Below are positions 18,793 through 27,602 of a stretch of 64,000 nucleotides of DNA, piece after piece (position 1 is the stretch's first letter; each line of letters opens with the position of its first letter). The position numbers and the translations under genes are program-made. Origin of the DNA: Halovivax ruber XH-70 (GTDB lineage: Archaea > Halobacteriota > Halobacteria > Halobacteriales > Natrialbaceae); assembly GCF_000328525.1 (NCBI RefSeq), contig NC_019964.1, positions 2,356,001 to 2,420,000 of the forward strand. Reading direction: 5' to 3'. The notes under the pieces were generated by a model that worked only from the letters and a program-made list of their open reading frames with translations, did not search any database and was not told where the DNA came from.

Positions 18793-19347
18793 TCAAACGT
18801 CGGTTTCGGCGTTTTTCGTTACTCGTTCCTTCACAACAGGGAACTTGTCATTGAGCTCCTGATAGATGTCTTCGTCCCCGATATAGGGTTCAGATTGGTC
18901 GATAAAATACGCCATCTTTTCGAGCAGATTCTGTTGCAGTTCCTCGGAATCTCCCAGACCGTAGTAAGCACTGTTATCCAAAATATCCGCAGCCTTGACT
19001 GCCACCGCGCTTCTCCCCACCGCAAAGCATCTTCGATAAATATCGTAGTGTCTTTCGAGATAGTCGTCGATATTCTCGTCGAAACTCGTTGCTTCCACGA
19101 TATTTGCAACGTCAGTCCCGAACTTCGACTGAATCTCGTCGAACGTCACAGCTGTATCCTCTAACAGGTCGTGAAGGAGACCAGCGATGACGATGTGCGT
19201 TTCATACTCTCTGTCGTAAAGATTCATTCCCACCCGGATACTGTGGAGGACCACCGGTTTTGGGTTATCGCCCGAGGATTCGAACGAATGCACTAGATAG
19301 TGAATTGCTTGCTCGATCTCCTCATCGTTTGCTAGATCCCTCATCAT
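18793..19347 (-). CDS. HD domain phosphohydrolase (RelA/SpoT HD-like)
   Basis: A 184-residue single-domain protein. The HD metal-site residues are His in 'VVLHSIRVGMNL', the His-Asp doublet and ED in 'AGLLHDLLEDTAVTFDEI', and a later Asp in 'AVKAADILDNSAY'. The HDxxED arrangement is that of (p)ppGpp hydrolases and MESH1-like small alarmone hydrolases, so hydrolysis of a nucleotide is plausible but unproven. Base composition is clearly lower in GC (roughly half) and codon use is looser than its neighbours, suggesting recent acquisition. It sits alone between the phosphoribosyltransferase and glutamate dehydrogenase. Confidence 0.8.
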   Translation of the reverse strand: MMRDLANDEEIEQAIHYLVHSFESSGDNPKPVVLHSIRVGMNLYDREYETHIVIAGLLHDLLEDTAVTFDEIQSKFGTDVANIVEATSFDENIDDYLERHYDIYRRCFAVGRSAVAVKAADILDNSAYYGLGDSEELQQNLLEKMAYFIDQSEPYIGDEDIYQELNDKFPVVKERVTKNAETDV

Positions 19348-19587
19348 TATGACTAGAGAACGGACGCGGTATCAAGTTCTTTTTGACACGAACTGCCTGA
19401 GATCCCGGCGCTGACCCTCCTGACGACCTCGGGTTCACTCATTTGTCCACGGAAGAGTCGCAAACCTATCTACCGGCAATTGCAACAGCGAAACATCAAG
19501 TAAATGTGTTTTGGTAGCCAACACTACTTGTTCCCGAGTTCCGCGCCGGACCGTCCGGCCTGTACGGAGACGTAGGTCAAATAGCAT

Positions 19588-19610
19588 CCTCGCGAACGCA
19601 GTGAGCGAGG
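19588..19610. repeat. Inverted repeat CCTCGC / GCGAGG
   Basis: Six-base arms flank an 11-base spacer, within the string GAACGCAGTGAGCGAGG. This string looks like a dispersed haloarchaeal palindromic repeat, judging from familiarity rather than a search. Confidence 0.6.
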
Positions 19611-19614
19611 TTCT

Positions 19615-19633
19615 CCGGCGGCGAAGCCGCCGG
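19615..19633 (+). terminator. GC-rich hairpin followed by T run
   Basis: Perfect 8-base stem CCGGCGGC / GCCGCCGG with a GAA loop, followed by CCTTTT on the plus strand. It could terminate plus-strand transcription or act as an mRNA end structure. Confidence 0.45.
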
Positions 19634-19647
19634 CCTTTTCATCGAAG

Positions 19648-19692
19648 TTTTTGTGCGAGCGGTTCGCCGCAGGCGAACCCGACGCACAAAAA
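19648..19692 (-). terminator. 45-base bipartite palindrome after glutamate dehydrogenase
   Basis: Two nested perfect inverted repeats: outer TTTTTGTGCG / CGCACAAAAA and inner GGTTCGCC / GGCGAACC, with 3-base spacers between them. It starts 11 bases after the gdh stop codon on the minus strand and ends in a T run in that direction, so it is a good candidate terminator or 3' stabiliser for gdh mRNA. Confidence 0.6.
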
Positions 19693-19703
19693 GTTCGTTG
19701 GTC

Positions 19704-20999
19704 CTATGGCCACACGCCGCGGAACTCGTGGGCGGCGGCGATGCGCTTGAGCGCGACGACGTAGGCGGCGTCGCGCCAGGTGAGGTCCTTGTCCTCGACC
19801 TCGTCCTTGACGTCGGCCCAGGCCGAGAGCATCTCGGTTTCGAGTTCTTCGTTGACGCGTTCGAGCGACCAGGCACGGCGGTTGATGTCCTGGAGCCACT
19901 CGAAGTAGCTGACGGTGACGCCGCCGGCGTTGGCGAGGATGTCGGGGATGACGGGGATGTCGCGGTCGTCGAAGATGGCGGCGGCCGCGAAGGTGGTCGG
20001 GCCGTTCGCGCCTTCGACGATCATGTCCGCGCTGACGTCGTCCGCGTTCTCCTCGGTGAGGACGTTGCCGATTGCGGCGGGGATGAGGACGTCGACGTCA
20101 AGTTCGAGCAGTTCCTCGTTCGGGATCTTCTCGCCGACGCCGGTCGCGGCGGTGACGGCCTCGGGCTCTTCGTCGTGAGAGGGGATCTTGTCGACGTCGA
20201 TGCCGTCGGCGTCGTATCGGGCGCCGTTGACGTCGCTGACGGCGACGATGTTGGCGTCCCACTCGTAGAGCAGGCGGGCGGCGTTCGCGCCGACGCTGCC
20301 GAAGCCTTGCACGGCGACGGTCGTCTCGGAGAGGTCGTAGTCGTAGTACTCGCAGGCCTCGCGAGTGACGATGGCGACGCTGCGGCCGGGTGCTTCCTCG
20401 CGGCCCTCGCTGCCGCCGATCGCGGGCGGCTTGCCGGTGACGACGCCCGGGATGGTCTCGTCTTCCTGCATGCTGTAGGCGTCCATCAGCCAGGCCATCG
20501 TCTGCGGGTCGGTGCCCATGTCGGGCGCCGGGATGTCCTTCGTCGGACCGATCGCCGAGCGGATCTCCTGGGTGAACCGGCGGGTCAGCCGTTCCTTCTC
20601 CTTGCTACTCAGGTCCTTGGGATCGACGACGACGCCACCTTTGGCGCCACCGAAGGGCAGGTCCATGACGGCGCACTTCCAGGTCATCCACATCGCGAGG
20701 CCGGCACACTCGTCGCGGCTGACCTCCGGGTGGTAGCGCAGGCCGCCCTTGTACGGCCCGCGAACGCTGTCGTGCTGGGCGCGGAAGCCGGTCAGGACTT
20801 CGACACTGCCGTCGTCGCGCCGGAGCGGGAGCGAGACCTCGTGGATCTTGCGCGGCCGCTTGAGGCGCTCGACGACGTTCGGGTCGATGTCGACGTGTTC
20901 CGTCGCGCGAGCGAGCTGGTGTTTCGCGTTCTCGAGAGCCGATTCCGGCTCGTCTGCGTCGGAAGCGTCGCCCGCTTCCTCGGCAACATTTGCGGACAT
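19704..20999 (-). CDS. gdhB: Glutamate dehydrogenase (Glu/Leu/Phe/Val dehydrogenase family)
   Basis: A 431-residue enzyme interconverting glutamate and 2-oxoglutarate plus ammonia. The catalytic segment is '[18 protein letters not shown]' with the active-site Lys, preceded by '[24 protein letters not shown]' (split). The Rossmann motif is '[17 protein letters not shown]'. 'GANGPTT' marks the family. The start at 20999 gives a typical acidic haloarchaeal N-terminus ([14 protein letters not shown]); the 93-codon upstream extension is antisense to the next gene. Cofactor preference (NAD or NADP) is not settled from the sequence, and the symbol is tentative. It is divergent from the DUF5789-like gene. 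Confidence 0.92.
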   Translation of the reverse strand: MSANVAEEAGDASDADEPESALENAKHQLARATEHVDIDPNVVERLKRPRKIHEVSLPLRRDDGSVEVLTGFRAQHDSVRGPYKGGLRYHPEVSRDECAGLAMWMTWKCAVMDLPFGGAKGGVVVDPKDLSSKEKERLTRRFTQEIRSAIGPTKDIPAPDMGTDPQTMAWLMDAYSMQEDETIPGVVTGKPPAIGGSEGREEAPGRSVAIVTREACEYYDYDLSETTVAVQGFGSVGANAARLLYEWDANIVAVSDVNGARYDADGIDVDKIPSHDEEPEAVTAATGVGEKIPNEELLELDVDVLIPAAIGNVLTEENADDVSADMIVEGANGPTTFAAAAIFDDRDIPVIPDILANAGGVTVSYFEWLQDINRRAWSLERVNEELETEMLSAWADVKDEVEDKDLTWRDAAYVVALKRIAAAHEFRGVWP

Positions 21000-21144
21000 T
21001 GCATTGCCGTTTCGTCTCCGAGGGTTTCGTAGTTCCGATCCGATCGTCAGCGAGCGTCGTGGTACCACGACCCACTCGACGGGCAGCGGCGACCCCGGCC
21101 GATGCAAGCCCACGCCCTTCCCGTCGGACCGGCGGAGTCGGGCC

Positions 21145-21528
21145 ATGGCACACGAAGAGCCCGACGTCGACCGTGCACAGGACCGGATCAGCGAACGGAA
21201 AGCGGAGCGGGCCGAAGCGACGGAGTCGATCCTCGCGGACGTCGAACGACGGCTGGGTGAACTCGAGTACCCGGTCACGGGTGAAGAACTCTCACAGGAG
21301 TACGCGCTAGGCGAGATGGATCTGCCGAACGAGACCGAATCGCTCGGGAGCGCGCTCGACAGGCTGGTGAACGAGGAGTTCTCGTCCGCCGACGAAGCCC
21401 GCGAAGCGATCTACGGGGAGATAACGGGCGAGGCGGGAAATCGCGACGAGGCGAACGCCGGACGTGATCTCGAGCGACTCGACGAACAGGCAGACAGGTC
21501 GATCACCGAGGGGACCGATCAGCGCTGA
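21145..21528 (+). CDS. DUF5789-like small acidic protein
   Basis: A 127-residue protein, very acidic. It begins [20 protein letters not shown], then has '[20 protein letters not shown]', '[15 protein letters not shown]' and '[16 protein letters not shown]', followed by a disordered tail. The L-x-x-L-x-Y-P-[VA]-x-x-x-E-L pattern is seen in the haloarchaeal DUF5789/DUF2795-like family of small proteins of unknown function. It is divergent from gdh with a 145-base gap. Confidence 0.7.
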   Translation: MAHEEPDVDRAQDRISERKAERAEATESILADVERRLGELEYPVTGEELSQEYALGEMDLPNETESLGSALDRLVNEEFSSADEAREAIYGEITGEAGNRDEANAGRDLERLDEQADRSITEGTDQR

Positions 21529-21539
21529 GTCGCGGCCGG

Positions 21540-22295
21540 TCAGAGACTTACGAGGATAGCGCCGTATATCCCGGCGCCGACGGCGAACGCCCAGAACCGG
21601 CTGTCTCGCGTCCGCGGCAGTTCGTTCTTGATCGCGTTGAAGACGATTCCGCCCGTCAGCAGCGAGAGCGCGACCGTATAGACGCCGGGATCGAAGACGA
21701 CCACGGCCCCGATCAGCGCGCCCAGCGCGACGGCGGCCGCCAGCACGAATCGGCCGTAACGAGCGTACAGGTGCGGGTGATGTTCGTGCATGGCCTGGTC
21801 GTTGCCGAAGAGGTGCAACGCCATCGCGATCGTAAAGAGGAACACACTCTCCGCACCGGTTTCCCCGCGGACGATGGCGTAGCCGATGACCGCGTTGTAG
21901 ATCGAGAAGCCGCCGACGTGAGCGGCGAAGACGGTCGCCCCTGGCGGTGAATCGCCACGGTCACGCGAGGTGGTTCCGGCCGTCGACGCGAGTCGTTCCA
22001 GCCCGTAGAACAGCGAGAGGCCGACGAAGGCGACCAGATAGATGTGCTCCGAGACGAGCGTGACCCCCAGCAGATCCAGGCCCTCGATCGTCTCCCGTCG
22101 GTGATCGATCTCGGGAAAGAGGTGAACGAACGCGTAGACGATCGAGACGCCGCCAGCCAGCGAGAGGAGGCCGTGTCGCCGTCGCTCGATCGCCTCGGGG
22201 AACTGATGGGGAAGCAGATGTGCTAGCGCGACGGTCAGCACGAACAGTCCGGCGAGGACTGACCCGGGGTCGGCCGAGGGGACGACCACGACCAT
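21540..22295 (-). CDS. ZIP-like multi-pass membrane protein
   Basis: A 251-residue protein with about eight hydrophobic segments. Histidines lie within or next to membrane segments ('LTVALAHLLPHQFPEAIERR', 'YAFVHLFPEI', 'ALHLFGNDQAMHEHHPHL'). H-x-x-P-E-like motifs and overall topology recall ZIP metal transporters, but the canonical HNxxDG and full HxxPEG motifs are not both present. I describe it as ZIP-like only. It faces the DUF5789-like gene (convergent, 11-base gap). Confidence 0.6.
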   Translation of the reverse strand: MVVVVPSADPGSVLAGLFVLTVALAHLLPHQFPEAIERRRHGLLSLAGGVSIVYAFVHLFPEIDHRRETIEGLDLLGVTLVSEHIYLVAFVGLSLFYGLERLASTAGTTSRDRGDSPPGATVFAAHVGGFSIYNAVIGYAIVRGETGAESVFLFTIAMALHLFGNDQAMHEHHPHLYARYGRFVLAAAVALGALIGAVVVFDPGVYTVALSLLTGGIVFNAIKNELPRTRDSRFWAFAVGAGIYGAILVSL

Positions 22296-22365
22296 ACACG
22301 GAGTACGACTGCCTCCCTGTTGTCACTTCGCCCGGTGCCTGCGCTCTCCGTCGGAGGCCAGTTCG

Positions 22366-22818
22366 TCAGACCACGCCCCTGACGAGTGCGCCGAACGTGG
22401 GCAGACCGAGCGCCGCACCGATCGTAAGGAAGATCGGCGGCGTCATCGCGAGTGTCTGGCCGAGCGACCCGGCGACCGTCACGGCGAAGACGGCGAGGAC
22501 GACGACACCGAAACCGAGGCCCGCGAGGAGGGCCCGACGGAACGTTCGAGCGACGAATCCGACCAGCATTCCGCCGAAAAGCAAGCCGAGCCAGTGGAAC
22601 CAGGCCAGGCCGAGACCGACGACGACCGCGACGACGATCGCGACGCGATGTGGGCCGGGCTGGGTCCGGACGCGAAAGACGGCGCCACGGACCCGGTCGA
22701 CAGCGCCACGCTGGTCATCGGACGGTTCGCCACCCGCTCGAGACTCGACGTCGTCGCCCGGGCGTCGATCACCGTCGTCTCCCGACGAACTGGTGGCATC
22801 GAGTTCCTCGCTCGTCAT
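22366..22818 (-). CDS. Small membrane protein of unknown function
   Basis: A 150-residue protein. The first ~45 residues are acidic and disordered; about four hydrophobic segments follow ('RVAIVVAVVVGLGLAWFHWL', 'LLFGGMLVGFVA', 'LLAGLGFGVVVLAVFAVTVA', 'PPIFLTIGAALGLPTFGAL'). The ATG overlaps the stop of the penicillin-acylase gene by four bases, so it is coupled to it. I do not recognise a family with certainty. Confidence 0.7.
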   Translation of the reverse strand: MTSEELDATSSSGDDGDRRPGDDVESRAGGEPSDDQRGAVDRVRGAVFRVRTQPGPHRVAIVVAVVVGLGLAWFHWLGLLFGGMLVGFVARTFRRALLAGLGFGVVVLAVFAVTVAGSLGQTLAMTPPIFLTIGAALGLPTFGALVRGVV

Positions 22819-25373
22819 CGGGAATCACCCTCGAAGGTCACCTTCGTCTCACCCACGGGTTCGAGCGTGAGCGGCCGGTACTCGCCGGCGATCCACTCCT
22901 CGAACTGGTCGTCGTAGTGGTCGGAGGAGTAATCGCCCGAATTGCCGCCAGGCAAGATCGTCCGGGCCTCGCCGCCGGGGTGTGCCAGGAGACGCGTACT
23001 CGATCCGACGGCAGAGTCCACTCGATAGTTGTTGATCGTCGCGCGCGAGCCGCCGATCGGGTGCTCGTCGTAGTTCAGGAACGCCGCCTGGCCGCCGAAC
23101 GGGTGTTCGATCGCGGCCGTGGTGTTGTAGTCGCCGTAGGTCTCCCACTCGGCCCCGTCGAGTTCCGAGAGCGTCGCCTCCAGCGCCCCGATCAGTGTGG
23201 CCGTCCGCGACATCGACTCGAACAGTGGGCTGTCGGCCGGGAGCGTGGCGACGGCCCAGTCCGACGGGTAGTCGGAGTCGTCGAGTCCGGCGTCTTCGAA
23301 GCGCGGTTCGCAGACGGTCTCGACGAGGTTGTCCATCCACCGGGCGAAGACGAGCGCCGCCTCCGAGTCCGGGACCATCTCGTGGTCCCAGTCGGCAAGC
23401 AGGTCACTCGCCTCGACGATACGTCGATCGCCCTCCTGCGCGACCCGGTCGACGGCGGCGACGAGTTCTGGAACCAGCTGGGCGGCCCGGGGATCGACAC
23501 GATCGGTCTGGACGGCCGCGTGATCGTCGAGCGTCGTCGTGCCGTCCGCCGTTAGCTCGTCGAGTCGGTCGTAGATACGACCGCCGCGGTAGGGTGCGGC
23601 GTAGGCCGTGCCGACGTAGTGGGTCGGATCGTCGGCGACGCGCTGATTCGCCGTGGCGAGGCGGTCAGGGTCGATCGCGTGTGGCTTCTCGTCGAACGGG
23701 ACGAACCCTTCCCAGGTGGCCTCGCCGTACGGTTCGTAGCCCGCCCACTCCGCCTCGCCCGCCGAGCCGTCGAAGACCCGGTCGCCGCGGACGGGATCGC
23801 CATCGATCGTCCGTCGGGGAAGTTGCCCCGTCGTGTAGTAGCAGGTCCGCCCGTCGGCGTCCGCGTAGACGAAGTTCTGCGTCGGCTCGTCGAACTTCTC
23901 GAGGGAGTCGAGGACGTCGTCGAAACCCTCGCTCCGGCCGATCTCGTAGATCGACTGGGAGGTGCGGGTGGCGGTGAGGCCGGTCCAGGCGACGCCGACG
24001 TGTTCGCCCTCGCGTTCGAGGAAGGGGCCGTGGACGGTCTTGCGAACGGTGACGGTGCGGTCCTCGCCGTCCGCGACGGCGATCTCGTGTTCTTCGGTAT
24101 CGAACTCGCGCCACTCGCCCTGATAGCGGTAGCGACTGCCGTCCTCGTCGAGTTCGTACCGGTAACAGTCGAGGACGTCCGCACCGACGTTGGTGAAGCC
24201 CCAGGCACCGTCCTCGTTCGCGCCGATGATCACGAACGGGACGCCCGGGAACGTCACGCCGCGGACGTTCGTCTCCGACGTGACGACGTGCTGTTCGTAC
24301 CAGATCGGCGGCGTCATCAGCGAGAGGTGCGGGTCGTTGGCGACGATGGGTGTTCCGGAGTCGGTGTACTCGCCGGAGACGACCCAACTGTTCGATCCCA
24401 CGCCCGGCGGGGATTCGAACTGTGCGAGCCAGTCGACGAGTTCGTCCGACCCGCTCGCCGGTTCGTCGCTGGTTGAAAAGTTCGTCTCGCTCGTCGAACC
24501 GGTACCATCAGACTGGCCCGGCTCGCTCGTCGAACTGTCGCCACCCGACGGGCCCGTTCCGCTCGTCTGATCGGCGTTCGGCTGGGCCGCAGACCCCGTC
24601 CGGAGCCGACGCGAAGCCGGTTCGGACGGTCTCGCAGTGTTGCCATCAACCCCGCCGACGTCACCGAGGGCGTCGTCTCCGGGACGGAGCACGGGGACGT
24701 CGTGGTCGTACGTGGTCGGGTAGAGGTCGGTCACGATCTCCGCACCGAGGGCGTCGGTGAGGCGCTCGCGTCGGAGCGCGTCGAAGTTCCCCGTCAGGGT
24801 CCAGGCGATCTGCTTCTCCAGGAGAATCGTGTCCACCGGCGTCCAGGGGGCCGGCTCGTGGCCGAGTATCTGAAACTCGATCGGGAGTTCCTCGTTCTCG
24901 ATTGCGGCGTTCACCCCGTCGGCGAACGCCCGGACGAGTGGCGCGTGGCTCGTCTCCGCCAGGCTATCCCAGGTCGCCTCCGCCGCACCGACGAAGTCCA
25001 TCTTGACATGGAACTCGTCGCTCTCGACGGTCGCCTCGCCGGCGATTTCGGAGAGCTGGCCGCGCATCTGGCGGCGCTGGATGTCGAGCTGAAAGAGTCG
25101 GTCGAACCCCTGGACGTAGCCGACCGCGAAGTAGGCCGCCCGTTCGTCTTCGGCCTCGACGTGTGGGATCCCCACGTCGTCCCGTTTGATCGTCGCCGAT
25201 CCGTACGGGTTCGTGGCCTCGCCCGAGACGTCGCGATCGACGCCGTCCCAGGTGTCGCCCGACAGTGGGGCAAACTTCTCGAGTAGTGACCCCACGTCCG
25301 AGGCTGCCAGTCCCACCGTGCCAGCACCGAGCACGGTCGCGAGCAGCGCCCGTCGTGTGGTGTTTTCGCTCAC
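22815..25373 (-). CDS. Penicillin acylase family protein (Ntn-hydrolase)
   Basis: An 852-residue protein of the penicillin G acylase/acyl-homoserine lactone acylase superfamily. A Tat-like N-terminus is visible (TTRRALLATVLGAGTVGLAA). The alpha-chain region contains 'RDDVGIPHVEAEDERAAYFA' and 'GYVQGFDRLFQLDIQRRQMRG'. Autocatalytic cleavage is expected before Ser327 in 'GVGSNSWVVSGEYTDSG', which becomes the nucleophile of the beta chain. A Ser/Thr/Gly-rich stretch of about 65 residues (245-310) precedes the cleavage site and may be the released spacer. Other family motifs are 'ANDPHLSLMTPPIWYEQH' and, near the C-terminus, 'GGNSGDYSSDHYDDQFEEW'. The natural acyl substrate is unknown. Confidence 0.88.
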   Translation of the reverse strand: MSENTTRRALLATVLGAGTVGLAASDVGSLLEKFAPLSGDTWDGVDRDVSGEATNPYGSATIKRDDVGIPHVEAEDERAAYFAVGYVQGFDRLFQLDIQRRQMRGQLSEIAGEATVESDEFHVKMDFVGAAEATWDSLAETSHAPLVRAFADGVNAAIENEELPIEFQILGHEPAPWTPVDTILLEKQIAWTLTGNFDALRRERLTDALGAEIVTDLYPTTYDHDVPVLRPGDDALGDVGGVDGNTARPSEPASRRLRTGSAAQPNADQTSGTGPSGGDSSTSEPGQSDGTGSTSETNFSTSDEPASGSDELVDWLAQFESPPGVGSNSWVVSGEYTDSGTPIVANDPHLSLMTPPIWYEQHVVTSETNVRGVTFPGVPFVIIGANEDGAWGFTNVGADVLDCYRYELDEDGSRYRYQGEWREFDTEEHEIAVADGEDRTVTVRKTVHGPFLEREGEHVGVAWTGLTATRTSQSIYEIGRSEGFDDVLDSLEKFDEPTQNFVYADADGRTCYYTTGQLPRRTIDGDPVRGDRVFDGSAGEAEWAGYEPYGEATWEGFVPFDEKPHAIDPDRLATANQRVADDPTHYVGTAYAAPYRGGRIYDRLDELTADGTTTLDDHAAVQTDRVDPRAAQLVPELVAAVDRVAQEGDRRIVEASDLLADWDHEMVPDSEAALVFARWMDNLVETVCEPRFEDAGLDDSDYPSDWAVATLPADSPLFESMSRTATLIGALEATLSELDGAEWETYGDYNTTAAIEHPFGGQAAFLNYDEHPIGGSRATINNYRVDSAVGSSTRLLAHPGGEARTILPGGNSGDYSSDHYDDQFEEWIAGEYRPLTLEPVGETKVTFEGDSR

Positions 25374-25548
25374 ACCTCACACTCGAACGGAGTCCCCTTA
25401 AGTGTCAGCGTCGGAGGCGACCACGGCCGGTGCCGTCGAAGAGGTCTGTTCGATCGACGATGGGGCTATCGGCGCGGACGGCCGAGACTCCGGAACCGGC
25501 AGGAGTGATAGCAGAACGGCTTTACGTCGCGGTCTACTCGTTTCGCCC

Positions 25549-26160
25549 ATGGATTACGAATCGAGTCTCGACCGCGCGATGGAGAACGTTCCCGACATCG
25601 GCGGCGACGACGAACGTCTCGACATTCCGGACGCCGAGCCCCAGAAGGACGGTGCCTTCACGCGGTTTACGAACATGAGCGAGATCGCCGACGTGCTCGG
25701 CCGAGAGCCGGAACATCTCCACCGGTTCATCCAGCGCGAACTCGGGACCAGCGGCAAGTTCGAAGACGGCCGCGGCCGATACAACGGCAACTTCTCCCAG
25801 ACGGATCTGGACGCGGTCGTCGACGCCTACGTCGACGAGTACGTCCTCTGTTCGGAGTGTGGCCTGCCCGACACCCGCCTGGTTCGCGAGGATCGCACAC
25901 CCATGCTTCGCTGTGACGCCTGCGGAGCCTTCCGACCGGTCACCAAGCGCTCGCAGAGCCAGTCCCAGCAGCAAGACCGAGACGAGGTCGAGGAGGGCCA
26001 GACCTACACCGTCGAGATCACCGGCACCGGCCGCAAGGGCGACGGTGTGGCCGAGAAGGGCAACTACACGATCTTCGTCCCCGGCGCCGACGAGGGCGAC
26101 GTCGTCGAGATCTACATCGAGAACATCTCCGGCAACCTCGCCTTCTCCCGGAAAGCCTGA
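25549..26160 (+). CDS. Translation initiation factor aIF2 subunit beta with TRAM domain
   Basis: A 203-residue protein. The aIF2-beta part has the N-terminal helix region, the alpha/beta domain 'DGAFTRFTNMSEIADVLGRE', and the zinc ribbon 'CSECGLPDTRLVREDRTPMLRCDACGA' (split; four Cys). A C-terminal TRAM domain follows ('EVEEGQTYTVEITGTGRKGD' to the end), about 65 residues, which is a haloarchaeal fusion making it longer than the usual ~140 residues. It forms part of the initiator-tRNA-binding heterotrimer. A TTTACG element about 27 bases upstream of the ATG at 25549 supports that start over the longer frame. Confidence 0.93.
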   Translation: MDYESSLDRAMENVPDIGGDDERLDIPDAEPQKDGAFTRFTNMSEIADVLGREPEHLHRFIQRELGTSGKFEDGRGRYNGNFSQTDLDAVVDAYVDEYVLCSECGLPDTRLVREDRTPMLRCDACGAFRPVTKRSQSQSQQQDRDEVEEGQTYTVEITGTGRKGDGVAEKGNYTIFVPGADEGDVVEIYIENISGNLAFSRKA

Positions 26161-26278
26161 ACGCGCGTCCAGCTTCGCGGATAGCGGATGTACATTTTTC
26201 GACGGACGGTATCCAGTTCCGACCGTCCGGGTTTCCTGAATCAGCACTATCAAGGGCACCTCCCGCGTTGGATAGCTC

Positions 26279-27451
26279 ATGGACGAGACAGTGCACAAGG
26301 GCCTCGACGGCGTGGTCGCAGACGAGACGCGACTGAGCGCGATCGACGGCGACGCTGGCGTGTTGACGATCGGCGGCTTCGCTCTCGACGAACTCGCAGG
26401 CAACGCCACGTTCGAGGAGACCCTCTTTGTGCTGTACGAGGATCGACTCCCGACGACGGACGAACTCGCAGATTTCAGGGCCGAACTCGCCGAGTATCGG
26501 GCGCTCGCCCCGGCGACGAGATCGGTCGTCGAGGCGGCTGCCGAGCGCGGCCAGTCAGCCATGGACGCCGCCCGGATGGGCCTCGCGAGCGCGTCGCTCG
26601 CCCGGCCAGCGTCAGAGGCAGGCGACGTGAACGGCGAAACAGCGGCGGAAGACCCGGAGCGAGACGCGCTGATCGCCGTCGCCCAGCTGCCGACGATCGT
26701 CGCTACCTACTGGCGCGCACGCGAGGGCGAGGAACTCGTCGAGCCCAGAACCGACCTCTCGCACGCGGGTAACTACCTCTACATGCTCACGGGCGAGGAG
26801 CCGACCGACAGCGAGGTCCGGGGACTGGAAACCTACCTCAACGCGGTCGTCGACCACGGGTTCAACGCCTCGACGTTCACGGGCCGGGTCATCGCCTCGA
26901 CGGAATCGGACGTGCTCTCGGCGGTCACCGGTGCCGTCGGCGCGCTGAAGGGGCCGCTCCACGGCGGCGCGCCCGGCCCAGTCCTCGACATGCTGGAGGA
27001 GACCCACGCCGCGGACGACGTCCGCTCGGTGCTGGCAGCCAAACTCGACGCCGGCGAACGGCTGATGGGCTTCGGTCACCGGGTGTACAACGTCCGCGAT
27101 CCGCGGGCGGCGGTCCTCTCGGAGGGCGCCGAAGCGTTCTACCGGGCCGAGGACGGGGGTGACGAGGCGTTCTACGAGTCGGCCGTCGAGACCGAAACCG
27201 TCGCGCGGGACCTGCTCTCCGACCGGCGGCCCGACCTCGATCTGGAGACCAACGTCGAGTTCTACACCGCGATCATCCTGCGTGGCGTCGGCATCCCGCA
27301 ACCGCTCTTTAGCGCGACGTTCGCCGTCGCCCGCGTCGGCGGCTGGACCGCCCACGCGCTCGAACAGCTGGCCGACAACCGTATCGTCCGCCCCCGCTCG
27401 GCCTACGTCGGCGAATACGACCGAACGTGGACGCCGATCGACGAGCGCTGA
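26279..27451 (+). CDS. gltA: Citrate synthase
   Basis: A 390-residue enzyme condensing acetyl-CoA with oxaloacetate for the TCA cycle. Visible catalytic elements are the His region 'GPLHGGAPGPVLDMLEE', the signature 'LMGFGHRVYNVRDPRAAVL' and the C-terminal Arg-containing part 'PQPLFSATFAVARVGGWTAH'. A short acidic insert (about residues 113-130, including 'ASEAGDVNGETAAEDPERD') is haloarchaea-like. Length matches the archaeal/small bacterial type. It follows aIF2-beta on the same strand with a 118-base gap. Confidence 0.94.
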   Translation: MDETVHKGLDGVVADETRLSAIDGDAGVLTIGGFALDELAGNATFEETLFVLYEDRLPTTDELADFRAELAEYRALAPATRSVVEAAAERGQSAMDAARMGLASASLARPASEAGDVNGETAAEDPERDALIAVAQLPTIVATYWRAREGEELVEPRTDLSHAGNYLYMLTGEEPTDSEVRGLETYLNAVVDHGFNASTFTGRVIASTESDVLSAVTGAVGALKGPLHGGAPGPVLDMLEETHAADDVRSVLAAKLDAGERLMGFGHRVYNVRDPRAAVLSEGAEAFYRAEDGGDEAFYESAVETETVARDLLSDRRPDLDLETNVEFYTAIILRGVGIPQPLFSATFAVARVGGWTAHALEQLADNRIVRPRSAYVGEYDRTWTPIDER

Positions 27452-27602
27452 ACGGGTCGACCGAATGCGAGTGCGGTGCCACGTCGTCACGTTCGGAGCC
27501 CGGTGCCGGTGTTGCCACGTACACGGGCCGAAGCCGCTGTTGCCAGGCTCGCAGGTCGCCGCCTCCTGAACCCTTTTGCCCGTCTACGCTATCTGGTCAC
27601 AC

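Larger units (their letters stand above)
19348..19703. other. Intergenic region with three tandem inverted repeats
   Basis: The 356-base gap between the HD protein and the 3' end of glutamate dehydrogenase holds no convincing gene. Its left half is lower in GC. Its right half carries three successive inverted repeats (19588-19610, 19615-19633, 19648-19692), described separately. Confidence 0.6.

Noticed and set aside
19653-21032. 459-codon frame antisense to glutamate dehydrogenase
   Set aside because: Composition (Asp/Val/Gly repeats mirroring the other strand) and lack of motifs mark it as an antisense shadow.
20600-21153. N-terminal extension of glutamate dehydrogenase to 21278
   Set aside because: The extra 93 codons are antisense to the DUF5789-like gene and lack coding bias; the conserved acidic N-terminus begins at 20999.
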